From: JACVRW01 sp963821275
GTDB taxonomy: Bacteria; Actinomycetota; Thermoleophilia; Solirubrobacterales; Thermoleophilaceae
Direction: 5' to 3'
DNA: 64,000 nucleotides
Assembly: GCA_963821275.1 (NCBI GenBank)
Contig: CAWGDF010000001.1
Span: 372,001-436,000 of the forward strand
In this document: positions 1 through 8,044 of the stretch, piece after piece
How the letters are laid out: the number at the start of each line of letters is the position of its first letter
How positions within the stretch are numbered: the stretch's first letter is position 1
Notes under the pieces: model-generated
What the model was told of the DNA's origin: nothing
Databases searched by the model: none
What the model saw: the letters and a program-made list of their open reading frames with translations, nothing else
Program-made: the position numbers and the translations under genes

Positions 1-707
1 GGCAGCCGCTGCTGGTGCCCGGTCAGGGCAAGCACGCAGCAGCCGTAGGGCGAGCCGGGGACGGTCACCCGCAGCTTGTCGGTGACCGAGAATCGGCCCT
101 GGGGCGTCGGGTTCGAGGCACCGCCGACCGCGATGCTCATTCGGCGGACGACGCGACCGTTGTTGCGCACGACCAGCAGCCGCCGGGAGAGATCGGCGTG
201 AAGCGACCAGCGCACGCAGCTGAGCTGCGCCTCGCCGGCGTGCAGCCAGCCGACCTCGCCGTTGCCGAGCTCGGGCGCTTGCACAGCGAGCCAGGCTTCG
301 CGCCGGCGTACCACGCCCAGGATGCGCGGGGATTGCCACTGGGTGCGGGCAGCGAGTCGCAGTCGCGCCGGCCCGCCCGGAGCGCGGCGAAGGATCACTG
401 CACGAGAGACATAGGCGATGGGGTGGCAGGCGGGCCGCCGCGGCACGCGCACGGGCCGGCTGATTACTGATGGATCCGCGACCGGCCTGCCTCCTCCTCC
501 GCCCTGCTCGCGATCGGCGAACGGGGTCTGGCCCTCGGGCGAGAAGGGCCGGGGCTCGTTCCCCAGGACCGGCTCCGGCCGCGCGGTGGCGCGCTCGTCG
601 TCGGCGCTCATGCTGGTTGCCGCAAGCACGGCAACGGGAACCAGGGCCAGTGCGGCAAGCGCACCAAGGATCAAACGCAGCCTTGGGGTCCGCGGGGAGG
701 AGGGCAT
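1..707 (-). CDS. L,D-transpeptidase (YkuD family), truncated by window edge
   Basis: Partial gene; about 235 codons from the ATG at 707 to the window edge are visible. The N-terminus has a basic start and a hydrophobic segment (LILGALAALALVPVAVLAA), so the protein is exported or membrane anchored. It is followed by a Pro/Gly-rich linker, an SH3-like stretch (residues about 85-150, containing GEVGWLHAGE) and the start of the YkuD catalytic domain (RRLLVVRNNGRVVRRMSIAV, then GGASNPTPQGRFSVTDKL). It breaks off in SPYGCCVLALTGH, before the catalytic His/Cys region is complete. The family makes 3-3 peptidoglycan crosslinks outside the membrane; that role is inferred from the family. It lies just downstream of the tRNA-Ser gene on the same strand. 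Confidence 0.85.
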   Translation of the reverse strand, partial: MPSSPRTPRLRLILGALAALALVPVAVLAATSMSADDERATARPEPVLGNEPRPFSPEGQTPFADREQGGGGGRPVADPSVISRPVRVPRRPACHPIAYVSRAVILRRAPGGPARLRLAARTQWQSPRILGVVRRREAWLAVQAPELGNGEVGWLHAGEAQLSCVRWSLHADLSRRLLVVRNNGRVVRRMSIAVGGASNPTPQGRFSVTDKLRVTVPGSPYGCCVLALTGHQQRL

Positions 708-760
708 CCCCGTTCAGCGTAGTGGCGGGCGGCCCTCCAGTTCCGGGCCGGGAACGCAGC

Positions 761-848
761 GGAGGGGGTGGGATTCGAACCCACGAGGGACCTGACGGCC
801 CCTTCCGGCTTTCAAGGCCGGCGCATTCGACCGCTCTGCCACCCCTCC
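761..848 (-). tRNA. tRNA-Ser (UGA anticodon)
   Basis: Read on the minus strand this is an 88-nt class II tRNA. The acceptor stem pairs GGAGGGG with CCCCTCC. The anticodon loop is CTTGAAA with anticodon TGA, which reads UCA serine codons, set in a stem GCCGG/CCGGC. A long variable arm (AGGGGCCGTCAGGTCCCT) typical of serine tRNAs follows, then the T arm with GGTTCGAATCC. No CCA is encoded. It sits 18 bases downstream of the seryl-tRNA synthetase gene on the same strand, so the enzyme and one of its substrates are adjacent. Confidence 0.96.
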
Positions 849-866
849 GGCGGGTGCCCGGCGAGT

Positions 867-2117
867 CTAGGCCGCCGTCGCAGCGATCGTCTCCGGGGCG
901 CCAAAGGGATGCAGGACGGCGGGCAGCTCGACCGTGCCGTCCTCGCGCTGGTGGTTCTCGACGACCGCGATGATCGTGCGGCCAACCGCCACCGCGGTCC
1001 CGTTCAGCGTGTGCACGTGGCGCGGACCGCGGCCCTCGGCGGGGCGGTAGCGGACGTCGAGCCGGCGTGCCTGGAAGTCGGTCGTGTTCGAGCAGGAGGT
1101 CAGTTCGCGGAAGCGCTCCTGCCCGGGCAGCCAGGCCTCGAGGTCGTACTTCTTGGCCGCGGAGGCGCCGAGGTCGTCGACCGCGATGTTCACCACCCGG
1201 TACGGGATCCCCAGCGCCCCCAGGATCTCCTCCTCGATCGCGAGCAGGCGCTCGTGCTCGTCGCGTGACCTCTCGGGCTCGACGAAGCTGAACATCTCCA
1301 CCTTGTCGAACTGGTGCACGCGGAAGATGCCCTGCGTGTCCTTGCCGGCGGCGCCCGCCTCGCGCCGGAAGCAAGTCGAGAGGCCTGCGTAGCGGCGCGG
1401 CAGGTCGGCGGCGGCCAGGATCTCGTCCGCGTGGAGCGAGGCCAGCGGCACCTCGCTCGTGCCGGCCAGGTATAGGTCGTCGTCGGGCACGCGGTAGATC
1501 TGCTGCTCGGTGTCGGGAAGGAATCCGGTGCCGAACAGGGCGCGCTCTCGGACCAGCACCGGCGGCACGACGGGGGTGAACCCGCGCTCCTCGAGAAGAG
1601 TGAGCGCCCACTGCACCAGAGCGAGCTGGAGGCGGACCAGCGGTCCCGTGAGGTACGCGAAGCGCGAGCCGGAGACGGCCCCAGCGGTCTCCATGTCGAG
1701 GTGGGGGCCCAGGAGCTCCACGTGGTTTCTGCCCGAGGCCCCCGCGGCGCCCTCCTCGCGCAGCACCTCGTCCTCGAGCGGCGCGGTCTCGTCGGGCAGG
1801 TTCGGCAGCTGGGCCAGGGCCTCCGCTCGCTGTTGCTCCACAGCTCGCAGCTCCTCGTCGCGCTCCTTCTCCCTCGCGGACACACCACGTACCTGGGCGA
1901 TGGCCTCCGAGGCGTCCTCCCCGGCCCGCTGCTGCTCTCCGATCCGCCGGCTCGCCTCGTTCTTCTCCCGTCGCAGCCCCTCCAGCTCGGGGAGGAGCGC
2001 TCGCCGCCGGTCGTCCAGCTCGAGCGCTGTGTCGAGCAGGGCCGGGTCGACGCCACGCCGGGCGAGGGCGGCGCGAGCGGGCTCCGGGTTTTCCCTGATC
2101 TGCCTGAGGTCGAGCAC
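867..2117 (-). CDS. serS: Seryl-tRNA synthetase
   Basis: Cytoplasmic class II aminoacyl-tRNA synthetase that charges tRNA-Ser. The protein is 416 residues, the usual bacterial length. It begins VLDLRQIRENPEPARAALARRG, the standard SerRS start, which identifies the GTG at 2117 as the initiator. The frame stays open upstream to 2573, but that extension overlaps the cytochrome gene and is not SerRS-like. The N-terminal half carries the long coiled-coil arm (residues about 30-110) that reads the long variable arm of tRNA-Ser. Class II motifs follow: TGFLPDTEQQIY, the FRREAGAAGKDTQGIFRVHQFDKVE motif-2 region, and the C-terminal LNGTAVAVGRTIIAVVENHQ. It ends next to tRNA-Ser. Confidence 0.97.
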   Translation of the reverse strand: MLDLRQIRENPEPARAALARRGVDPALLDTALELDDRRRALLPELEGLRREKNEASRRIGEQQRAGEDASEAIAQVRGVSAREKERDEELRAVEQQRAEALAQLPNLPDETAPLEDEVLREEGAAGASGRNHVELLGPHLDMETAGAVSGSRFAYLTGPLVRLQLALVQWALTLLEERGFTPVVPPVLVRERALFGTGFLPDTEQQIYRVPDDDLYLAGTSEVPLASLHADEILAAADLPRRYAGLSTCFRREAGAAGKDTQGIFRVHQFDKVEMFSFVEPERSRDEHERLLAIEEEILGALGIPYRVVNIAVDDLGASAAKKYDLEAWLPGQERFRELTSCSNTTDFQARRLDVRYRPAEGRGPRHVHTLNGTAVAVGRTIIAVVENHQREDGTVELPAVLHPFGAPETIAATAA

Positions 2118-2136
2118 GCGCTCGGGCGGTCCCGCT

Positions 2137-2502
2137 CTACTTGCCCGAGTACTGCGACAGGAAGTCGGCCACGGCCTCCGCGTCCTCCCCCACCACGATG
2201 TTCGCCGGCATGATCTGACCGGAGAAGCCGCCATTGCGGATCGCGAAGAGCACGTCGTCGCGGCTCTCCTTGCGCTCGTTGAAGTTCGGGCCGTTGGTCT
2301 CCTCGCCGCCCTGCAGCTGCCCCTCGGGCTTCGACCCGTAGGCGTTTGCGGCCTCGAGCGAGTGACAGCCCGAGCAGCGCTCGTTGAAGAGCTCGGCGCC
2401 GCGGCGGGCCTGCTGATCGTCCTCGGCCACCTCGATCTCGCCGCCGCAGCCGGCGGCGAGCGCGGCGAACAGCAGGCAGAGAATCGCGATCGAACGGCCC
2501 AC
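2137..2502 (-). CDS. Cytochrome c lipoprotein
   Basis: Small exported monoheme c-type cytochrome of 121 residues. The GTG at 2502 gives a compact lipoprotein signal (VGRSIAILCLLFAALAAGC) whose Cys follows directly in a lipobox; an ATG at 2544 would only add a hydrophilic lead. The heme motif is CSGCH (in NERCSGCHSL), and the distal Met is probably in GQIMPANIVV. The protein ends ADFLSQYSGK, a common end of cytochrome c domains (cbb3/Cytochrom_CBB3 type). It probably shuttles electrons on the outer face of the membrane. The partner is not shown by the neighbours, which are serS downstream and an anti-sigma kinase upstream. Confidence 0.9.
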   Translation of the reverse strand: MGRSIAILCLLFAALAAGCGGEIEVAEDDQQARRGAELFNERCSGCHSLEAANAYGSKPEGQLQGGEETNGPNFNERKESRDDVLFAIRNGGFSGQIMPANIVVGEDAEAVADFLSQYSGK

Positions 2503-2588
2503 GGCGGCGCATAGTATCCCCTGCCCTTGAGGCGCCTCGACCATGCCGAGCGCGGCATGGTGGGCAGCGTCACCGTGCGCTGAGCGCC

Positions 2589-2984
2589 TTAAAGCTTCCG
2601 CTTGGAAAAGCGCAGCAGGGTGCCGCCGTGGCCGGCGCGCAGGTCCACCTCGTCCATCAGGAGGCGCATGAACTCGAGACCGCGCCCGGACTCGGGCAGC
2701 TCCCCCCGGCGGGTCACCCGCGGCCGGAAGCGCCCGGTGTCGGCCACCTCGAAGACGAGCGAACCGGACTCCGCGGCGACCCTGATCCGGATCTCGTCCG
2801 ACGACGAGGTGGAGCCGTGCTGGATGGCGTTCGTGACCGCCTCGCTCATCGCGAGCTTCACTTGGTAGCGAGCGTCGGTGTCGAGCCCGAACTCGGCGGC
2901 CGCGCGGTCTGCGAAATCGCGCGCCTCCTTCAATCGGCCGACGTCGGCGCTGATCGAGTGTGTCCGTGGCTCGAAGATGATCAT
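2589..2984 (-). CDS. RsbW-type anti-sigma factor / histidine-kinase-like ATPase
   Basis: Single HATPase_c domain of 131 residues. The N box is MSEAVTNAIQHG (residues about 47-58), followed by VFEVADTGR (G1 box) and ESGRGLEFMRLLMDEV (G2 box), ending GGTLLRFSKRKL. This is the RsbW/SpoIIAB-like serine kinase group, which binds and inhibits alternative sigma factors or phosphorylates anti-anti-sigma proteins. No sigma factor or STAS partner gene is adjacent, so the target is unknown. The ATG at 2984 starts MIIFEPRTHSI; an in-frame ATG at 3002 would add MRGWTD. It starts about 200 bases from the divergent DUF4331 gene. Confidence 0.88.
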   Translation of the reverse strand: MIIFEPRTHSISADVGRLKEARDFADRAAAEFGLDTDARYQVKLAMSEAVTNAIQHGSTSSSDEIRIRVAAESGSLVFEVADTGRFRPRVTRRGELPESGRGLEFMRLLMDEVDLRAGHGGTLLRFSKRKL

Positions 2985-3199
2985 GTCGGTCCAACCGCGC
3001 ATGCAGCGGGGTCTTACGCGGCGGACCGCTAATTGGATCGCCGTTTGCTCATGCAATCCGCTCGCATCTGCGGCAGTTCCGCAGAAGAGGCTGATTTGCA
3101 GCGCTTTCTCGGGTGATCCGTCCTCTCGATGGTTGCGAAGGACCGGCCAGTGAGTGCCCGGGTGGACACCCCTGGCCCCAATTATCAAGGAGGACTCTC

Positions 3200-4651
3200 A
3201 TGAAGAGACTCGCGATCCTGGCGGCCTTGCTGGCCGTGGGAGTCGTGGTGCCTCTGAGCATCGGCTCGAGTCACCGGGAAGCGCCCCGGATCCTGAAGGA
3301 TCCCACGGCGGACAACACCGACGTCTGGGCCTACACGGCCAAGGACGCCCCGGGCAGCCTGACGGTCGTCTCGAACTGGATCCCGCTTGCGGATCCGGCC
3401 GGCGGACCGAATTTCTACCCGCTGGACGAGAACGCCCGTTACTACGTCAAGATCGACAACACGGGTGACGGCTACGAGGACGTGGCCTACCGCTGGGATT
3501 TCGACACGAAGTTCCGCAATCCCAACTCGTTCCTGTACGCGGCTCCGACCGTCGACTCGATCAAGGATCCGGACCTGAACCTGGTCCAGACCTACGACCT
3601 CTACAAGGAGACCTACAACAGGAAGCGCAAGCTGACCGGCGTCAAGCGCATCGCCAACAACGCGCCCGTGGCTCCGGACAACGTTGGGCCGAAGACGATC
3701 CCGAACTACGCCAAGGTCGAGGCGGGCGCCACCACCTCGCTGAGGGGCGGCGGCAAGACGGCCGTGATTCCGGCGGACGACGCGTTCTTCGTCGATCTCG
3801 GCACGATCTTCGACGGGGTCAACCTCGACAAGCCGGGCCGGCCGAACATCGGCCTCGGCAACCAGGGCGGCGGCAAGGACGACGTCGCCGGCTACAACAC
3901 CAAGTCGTTCGTCCTGCAGGTGCCGGAGCGTGAAGTCACGCGCAACCGCAAGCAGGTCAGCGGCATGGGCTCCAAGAACGCCGTCGTCGGCGTGTGGTCG
4001 ACCACCGAGCGCAAGCGCAGCTCCGTGCTCCGGTCCGCGTCCAAGCGCAAGCACGGCAAGCGCAAGCACTGGGTCCAGGTCAGCCGGCTCGGGAACCCCC
4101 TCATCAACGAGGTGATCATCCCGATCGGCATGAAGGACAAGTTCAACGCGACGTCGCCGGCCAACGACGCGAAGAACTTCGGCAAGTTCGCTCTCAACCC
4201 CGAGCCGGCGCGCATCCTGAATGCGCTGTTCAAGCTCGGGATCAAGGAGACCAACCGGACCGACATCGTGCAGGCCCTTCTCACCGGCCTGCCCGGTCTC
4301 ACGCAGATCGGCAAGAACCCGGCAGCCGCCGACACGCTGAAGCTCAACCTCGGCGTGGCGCCCGCGGCGAACCCCAGCCGCTTCGGCGCCCTGGCGGGTG
4401 ACACCGCCGGGTTCCCGAACGGCCGCCGGCTCGCCGACGACGTCGTCGACATCGAGCTGCGTGTGATCGCCGGCGCTCTGCTGCCCGCCAACCAGGGCGG
4501 AAAGCAGATCCCGCTCGGCGACGGAGTGGACCAGAACGACAAGCCGTTCCGGTCCTCGTTCCCGTACGTGTCGCTCGCGAACGACGGGTTCAACAGCACG
4601 CTCAAGCGGACCGAGCCGCAGCACGCCCCCGTGCCGCAGCCGCCCAACTGA
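3200..4651 (+). CDS. DUF4331 family exported protein
   Basis: 483-residue protein starting after a strong ribosome site (AAGGAGGACTCTC before the ATG at 3200). The signal peptide MKRLAILAALLAVGVVVPLSIG precedes the family hallmark SSHREAPRILKDPTADNTD. The rest matches the DUF4331 layout, with repeated segments on lines such as YYVKIDNTGDGYEDVAYRW and a C-terminal domain near RLADDVVDIELRVIAGALL. A basic Lys/Arg patch (RKRSSVLRSASKRKHGKRKH, residues about 297-316) breaks up the domain. Function is unknown in the family. Here it heads a co-directional run with a TPR protein and a NicO nickel/cobalt transporter, which suggests an extracytoplasmic part in a metal-linked system; that is inference. 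Confidence 0.88.
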   Translation: MKRLAILAALLAVGVVVPLSIGSSHREAPRILKDPTADNTDVWAYTAKDAPGSLTVVSNWIPLADPAGGPNFYPLDENARYYVKIDNTGDGYEDVAYRWDFDTKFRNPNSFLYAAPTVDSIKDPDLNLVQTYDLYKETYNRKRKLTGVKRIANNAPVAPDNVGPKTIPNYAKVEAGATTSLRGGGKTAVIPADDAFFVDLGTIFDGVNLDKPGRPNIGLGNQGGGKDDVAGYNTKSFVLQVPEREVTRNRKQVSGMGSKNAVVGVWSTTERKRSSVLRSASKRKHGKRKHWVQVSRLGNPLINEVIIPIGMKDKFNATSPANDAKNFGKFALNPEPARILNALFKLGIKETNRTDIVQALLTGLPGLTQIGKNPAAADTLKLNLGVAPAANPSRFGALAGDTAGFPNGRRLADDVVDIELRVIAGALLPANQGGKQIPLGDGVDQNDKPFRSSFPYVSLANDGFNSTLKRTEPQHAPVPQPPN

Positions 4652-4671
4652 GCACCGTCGGCTCCCGCGCT

Positions 4672-4698
4672 GCCCGCCCGCCGCTCCGGCGGGCGGGC
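4672..4698 (+). terminator. GC-rich hairpin after DUF4331 gene
   Basis: A perfect 11-bp inverted repeat (GCCCGCCCGCC / GGCGGGCGGGC) with a 5-base loop lies 20 bases after the DUF4331 stop. There is no T run. It could terminate or attenuate transcription, making the abundant-looking first gene partly independent of the downstream TPR/NicO genes, or protect the 3' end of the mRNA. Confidence 0.5.
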
Positions 4699-4739
4699 GG
4701 CCGGGGCCACCGGCCCTCCTCCCACCCGATCTCAAGGCG

Positions 4740-6056
4740 ATGACTGCGAACCGACCGAATCTCCTCAAGCTTCTGGCGCCGCTGGCCGCCTTCGCCAGCG
4801 TTTTCGTGTTGCTCATGGCGCTCTCGCCCTCGAGCGACATCGAGCTCCCGCAGAGCAGCGCCGGCGTGAACGCCGACATCCCGCCGGGCGCCTCCACCGA
4901 CCAGCGCATCGCGATCCTCCAGCGCGCAGCGCGCGAGGGCCTTGGAGGCGCCCAGGGCTACGCCTCGCTCGGCGACGCCTACGTGCAGAAGGCCCGCGAG
5001 ACCGGCGATCCCTCCTACTACTCGCGCGCGGAGCGCAGCCTCGGGCTCGCCCTGCGGCGCGACGCCCGCAACCTGGACGCCGTGCTGGGTGCCGGCACGC
5101 TGGCCGGGCTGCGCCACGACTTCCGCGAGCAGCTGCGCCTCGGAGTCGAGGCCCGCCGCCTCGCACCCGCGCTCAGCGCATCGCTCCCCGTGATCGCAGA
5201 CGCGCAGATCGAGCTCGGCCGCTACGAGGCCGCCGAGCGCACGCTCCAGCGCATGCTCGACGACAAGCCCAACCTGACCTCCTACGCCCGTGTCTCCTAC
5301 TACCGCGAGCTGAACGGCGACCTCGAAGGCGCTCTGCAGTCCATGCGGCTGGCCGTGTCCGCGGGCGCCGCGGCGTCCGAGAACGTCGCCTACCTGCAGA
5401 CTCTGATCGGCGACCTCGAGCTGCAGCGCAACCGCCCGGCGGCCGCCCGGACGGCCTATAGGGCGGCGCTGGCCCGGCTCCCCGGCTATGCCCCCGCCGG
5501 GGCAGGACTTGCGCGCGTGGACAGCGCGGCCGGCCAACTGGGCGCCGCGGCCCGCCGGCTGCGTGACGTGGCGCAGCGGCTTCCGCTCACGAGCCACCTG
5601 ATCCTGCTCGCCGACACCGACGCGGCCCGAGGCGCCAAGGTGGCCGCGGCGCGGGACCTCGATGTCGTGCGCGCCCAGCAGCAGCTACTCCGGGCGGCAG
5701 GCACCCGGCCGGACGCCGAGCTCGTCACCTTCGAGGCCGGCTACGGCGATCCACGGACCGCGGTACGGCTCGGCCGCCGGCTCTGGGCGGAAGCGCCGAG
5801 CGTGCGCAGCGCCGACGCGCTTGGCTGGGCTCTGACCCGCGCCGGCCGGCCCGACGAGGGTCTGGCCTGGTCCCGCCGCGCCCTGCGCCTGGGGACACGC
5901 GAGCCGCTGTACCACCTGCACGCCGGGCTGGCCGCACAGGCCGCCGGACGAGCGGGCCTCGCCGCCAGCGAGCTGCGGACGGCGCTGGCCGGTCGCGCGG
6001 CTCTGTCGCCGCTGCAGGCCCGCGACGCCCACGCCGCGCTGGAGGCGCTGCGATGA
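4740..6056 (+). CDS. Membrane-anchored tetratricopeptide-repeat protein
   Basis: 438 residues. An N-terminal hydrophobic anchor (LLKLLAPLAAFASVFVLLMAL, residues about 7-28) is followed by a long helical repeat region. TPR-like units include GYASLGDAYVQKA, AERSLGLALRRD, VIADAQIELGRYEAAERTLQRML, DLELQRNRPAAARTAYRAALARLPGYAPAGAGLAR and a final unit near EPLYHLHAGLAAQAAGRAGLAASELRTAL. TPR domains bind partner proteins, so this is probably a scaffold outside the membrane. Its stop overlaps the start of the NicO gene by 4 bases (ATGA), showing translational coupling, and DUF4331 is just upstream. No enzyme motif was seen. Confidence 0.82.
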   Translation: MTANRPNLLKLLAPLAAFASVFVLLMALSPSSDIELPQSSAGVNADIPPGASTDQRIAILQRAAREGLGGAQGYASLGDAYVQKARETGDPSYYSRAERSLGLALRRDARNLDAVLGAGTLAGLRHDFREQLRLGVEARRLAPALSASLPVIADAQIELGRYEAAERTLQRMLDDKPNLTSYARVSYYRELNGDLEGALQSMRLAVSAGAAASENVAYLQTLIGDLELQRNRPAAARTAYRAALARLPGYAPAGAGLARVDSAAGQLGAAARRLRDVAQRLPLTSHLILLADTDAARGAKVAAARDLDVVRAQQQLLRAAGTRPDAELVTFEAGYGDPRTAVRLGRRLWAEAPSVRSADALGWALTRAGRPDEGLAWSRRALRLGTREPLYHLHAGLAAQAAGRAGLAASELRTALAGRAALSPLQARDAHAALEALR

Positions 6057-7426
6057 GGCGCGCGCTCGTAGTCCTGCTGGCGCTGGCGGCCGTGCTCATG
6101 GCGGCGCCGGCCGCTATGGCCCATCCGCTGGGGAACTTCTCCATCAACCACCTCAGCACGGTCAAGGTCTCGGACGACCGCGTGGACGTGCGCTACGTGC
6201 TGGACGAGGCGGAGATCCCAACCACCGAACAGCGCGACCTCTCCCGCACCGAGATCATCGGGCGCAAGCGGGCCGAGCTGCGCCGCAACCTGACCCTGAC
6301 GGTCGACGGCCGTCGGGTCGCCCTGAGACCGCTGGAGCCGCGGCTGAGCTTCCCGCCGGGGCAGGCCGGGCTCGAGACGCTGCGGTTCGTGCAGCCCCTG
6401 CGGGCGGAGGTGCGGGACGCCGGTCGCGTGACCCTGCGCGACGAGACGTTTGCCGACCGGGTGGGCTGGAAGGCCATCGTTGCCGCCCCCGGAGAGGGAA
6501 CGGCTGTGCGCTCCAGCGCGCCCTCGGGAGACCCGACCGACGGGCTGAGCCGCTACCCGGAGGACCTGCTCAACAGCCCGCTGGACCGCCGTGAGGCCCG
6601 CTTTGCCGTGGAGCCTGGCGACGGGACGCTCATGGCCCCCCGCGCCGAAGGGGAGGAGACCGTGGCCACCCGCGACGGGGGCGGCCAGGGCTTCGCCAGC
6701 CTGTTCGACGATGCCGCCTCCGGTCAGGGCGTCCTGCTCCTCCTCCTGCTCACCGCCTTCGGCTGGGGCGCGCTGCACGCGCTCTCGCCGGGCCACGGCA
6801 AGGCGATGGTGGCCGCCTACCTCATCGGCACGCGCGGGACCGCGCGGCATGCCGTGTGGCTGGGTGTGACGGTGACGATCACACACACGATGGGCGTCTT
6901 CGCCCTCGGACTCGTGACCCTGCTGCTGTCCCAGTACATCCTGCCCGAGGACCTCTATCCCTGGCTGACCCTGGCCTCGGGCCTGCTGGTGGTCTCGATC
7001 GGGGCCGGCGTGCTGCGCTCGCGGCTGCGCTGGGCCCGGGCGCGCCGCGCGTCGGGTGAGGGGCACGGGCACCACCATCACCACCATCACCACGCGCACG
7101 ACCACGACCACACCGTCACGCGGCGCAGCCTGATCGCCATGGGCGCCGCCGCCGGCCTCATTCCCTGCCCGTCGGCGCTGGTCGTGCTCCTGGGCGCGAT
7201 CGCGCAGCACGAGGTCGCTCTGGGCCTGCTGCTGATCGTGGCGTTCAGCGTGGGCCTCGCCGGCACTCTGACCGCGCTGGGTCTGCTCGTGGTGTATGCG
7301 CGCAGGGTCCTCCCCCGCGTGGGGCTCGACGGGCGTTTGGGCGCGGCCCTCCCGGCCGCCTCCGCGCTCGCGATCGTGATCGTGGGCTGCGTGCTGACGG
7401 TGCAGGCGGTGCCCGGCGTCGTCTGA
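6053..7426 (+). CDS. NicO-family nickel/cobalt transporter with His-rich loop
   Basis: 457 residues. A signal-like N-terminus (RALVVLLALAAVLMAAPAAMA) is followed by an extracytoplasmic domain (residues about 24-215, starting HPLGNFSINHLSTVKV). The membrane domain then begins near residue 224 (GVLLLLLLTAFGWGALHAL). The family motif HALSPGHGKAMVAAYLIG is intact, and a second conserved segment is GLIPCPSALVVLLGAIA. Between them, at residues about 338-352, lies a cytoplasmic-type loop GHGHHHHHHHHAHDHDH, a classic nickel/cobalt-binding stretch. NicO/RcnA relatives move Ni2+ or Co2+; most characterised ones export. The 4-base overlap with the TPR gene and the Fur regulator plus CbiMNQO genes downstream support a Ni/Co role. 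Confidence 0.87.
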   Translation: MRRALVVLLALAAVLMAAPAAMAHPLGNFSINHLSTVKVSDDRVDVRYVLDEAEIPTTEQRDLSRTEIIGRKRAELRRNLTLTVDGRRVALRPLEPRLSFPPGQAGLETLRFVQPLRAEVRDAGRVTLRDETFADRVGWKAIVAAPGEGTAVRSSAPSGDPTDGLSRYPEDLLNSPLDRREARFAVEPGDGTLMAPRAEGEETVATRDGGGQGFASLFDDAASGQGVLLLLLLTAFGWGALHALSPGHGKAMVAAYLIGTRGTARHAVWLGVTVTITHTMGVFALGLVTLLLSQYILPEDLYPWLTLASGLLVVSIGAGVLRSRLRWARARRASGEGHGHHHHHHHHAHDHDHTVTRRSLIAMGAAAGLIPCPSALVVLLGAIAQHEVALGLLLIVAFSVGLAGTLTALGLLVVYARRVLPRVGLDGRLGAALPAASALAIVIVGCVLTVQAVPGVV

Positions 7427-7467
7427 GGGGCCACGGTGATCCAACCGGGCCGGACCTGCGAAAGAGA

Positions 7468-7496
7468 TTGACATGGCACGGCGACGCAGTTGTAGT
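7468..7496 (+). promoter_or_regulatory. Sigma-70-type promoter upstream of the Fur-family gene
   Basis: TTGACA at 7468-7473 is a perfect -35 hexamer. It is followed at 17 bases by TGTAGT at 7491-7496 as the -10. The predicted start of transcription is near 7503, inside the candidate operator and about 45 bases before the regulator's GTG. This is the clearest promoter seen in the window. Confidence 0.6.
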
Positions 7497-7501
7497 CTGG
7501 C

Positions 7502-7523
7502 TGCAATTGCAAATGACTCGCAG
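7502..7523 (+). promoter_or_regulatory. Candidate Nur/Fur-type operator
   Basis: TGCAATTGCA (7502-7511) is a perfect palindrome. From 7507 the sequence reads TTGCAA, five bases, TCGCAG, close to the nickel-regulator (Nur) layout known from Streptomyces, two TTGCAA-type halves five bases apart. It sits at the predicted transcription start of the Fur-family gene, so binding would block the regulator and the CbiMNQO genes behind it. The flanking octamer CGCAGTTG occurs twice (7484-7491 and 7519-7526). The match is partial; this is an inference. Confidence 0.45.
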
Positions 7524-7546
7524 TTGGGCGTAGGATCGGGCTCGCT

Positions 7547-8044
7547 GTGACGGTTCCCCACACCGGCCCGTCGATCGCCGCGCCCGACATGGACGCCGCC
7601 GTGGAGGCGCTGCGCTCACACGGGCTGCGGGTCTCTGCGGCCCGTCGCCTGGTCCTCGAAGCGCTCTTCGCCGCGGACGGCCCGATCTCGGCCGAGCAGG
7701 TGGCGGACGGGCTGGCGGGGCGACTGCCGCGCTCCGACCTCGCCTCGGTGTACCGCAACCTGGAGACCCTCGAGGAGATGGGACTCGTCCGGCACTTCCA
7801 CCTCGGCCACGGTCCCGGCCTCTACGGCCTCACCGGGCCCGGCGAGCGCGAGTACCTCGTGTGCGACTCCTGCAGCTCTGTGCGCGCCATCGCCCCCGAG
7901 GACATGGAGACCGTGCGCTCGCTGATCAAGCACGAGTTCGGCTTCGAGGCCCGCTTCTCCCACTTCCCGATCGTGGGGCTCTGCGCGGAATGCGCTCGCG
8001 AGGAGCTCCCCCACGGATCCGAGAGGAGACACGCGCATGATTGA
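7547..8044 (+). CDS. Fur-family metalloregulator, likely nickel responsive (Nur-like)
   Basis: 165-residue DNA-binding repressor. The winged helix spans residues about 15-90 (GLRVSAARRLVLEALFAADGPISAEQVA, then SVYRNLETLEEMGLVRHFHLGHG). The C-terminal dimerisation domain carries two Cys pairs of a structural zinc site, CDSC (residues about 106-109) and CAEC. The HFHLGHG segment supplies regulatory His ligands. The GTG at 7547 is the longest start; an ATG at 7589 (MDAAVEALRSHGLRV) also fits family starts. The first gene product of the downstream CbiMNQO operon overlaps it by 8 bases, so it probably controls that importer and answers to nickel or cobalt rather than iron. Zur or PerR-like action cannot be ruled out. 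Confidence 0.85.
   Translation: MTVPHTGPSIAAPDMDAAVEALRSHGLRVSAARRLVLEALFAADGPISAEQVADGLAGRLPRSDLASVYRNLETLEEMGLVRHFHLGHGPGLYGLTGPGEREYLVCDSCSSVRAIAPEDMETVRSLIKHEFGFEARFSHFPIVGLCAECAREELPHGSERRHAHD

Noticed and set aside
1190..2512. A minus-strand frame beginning with ATG just before the cytochrome signal
   Set aside because: The product is Arg/Ser-rich and overlaps serS and the cytochrome in another frame; the GTG frame gives a real lipoprotein.
3050..3064. TTGCTCATGCAA as a second Nur site upstream of DUF4331
   Set aside because: The halves are 4 bases apart and only TTGC/GCAA match; too short to support.
4672..4698. GC hairpin taken as a full operon end after DUF4331
   Set aside because: It lacks a T run and the next gene follows within 90 bases on the same strand, so it is listed only as a possible terminator or attenuator.
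7060..7110. His-rich run considered as an artefact or tag
   Set aside because: It is in frame within a whole NicO gene, between two membrane segments, where the family often carries such loops.
5741..7561. Long minus-strand open frame opposite the NicO gene
   Set aside because: Its sequence is His/Gln/Arg low complexity and mirrors the plus-strand transporter.
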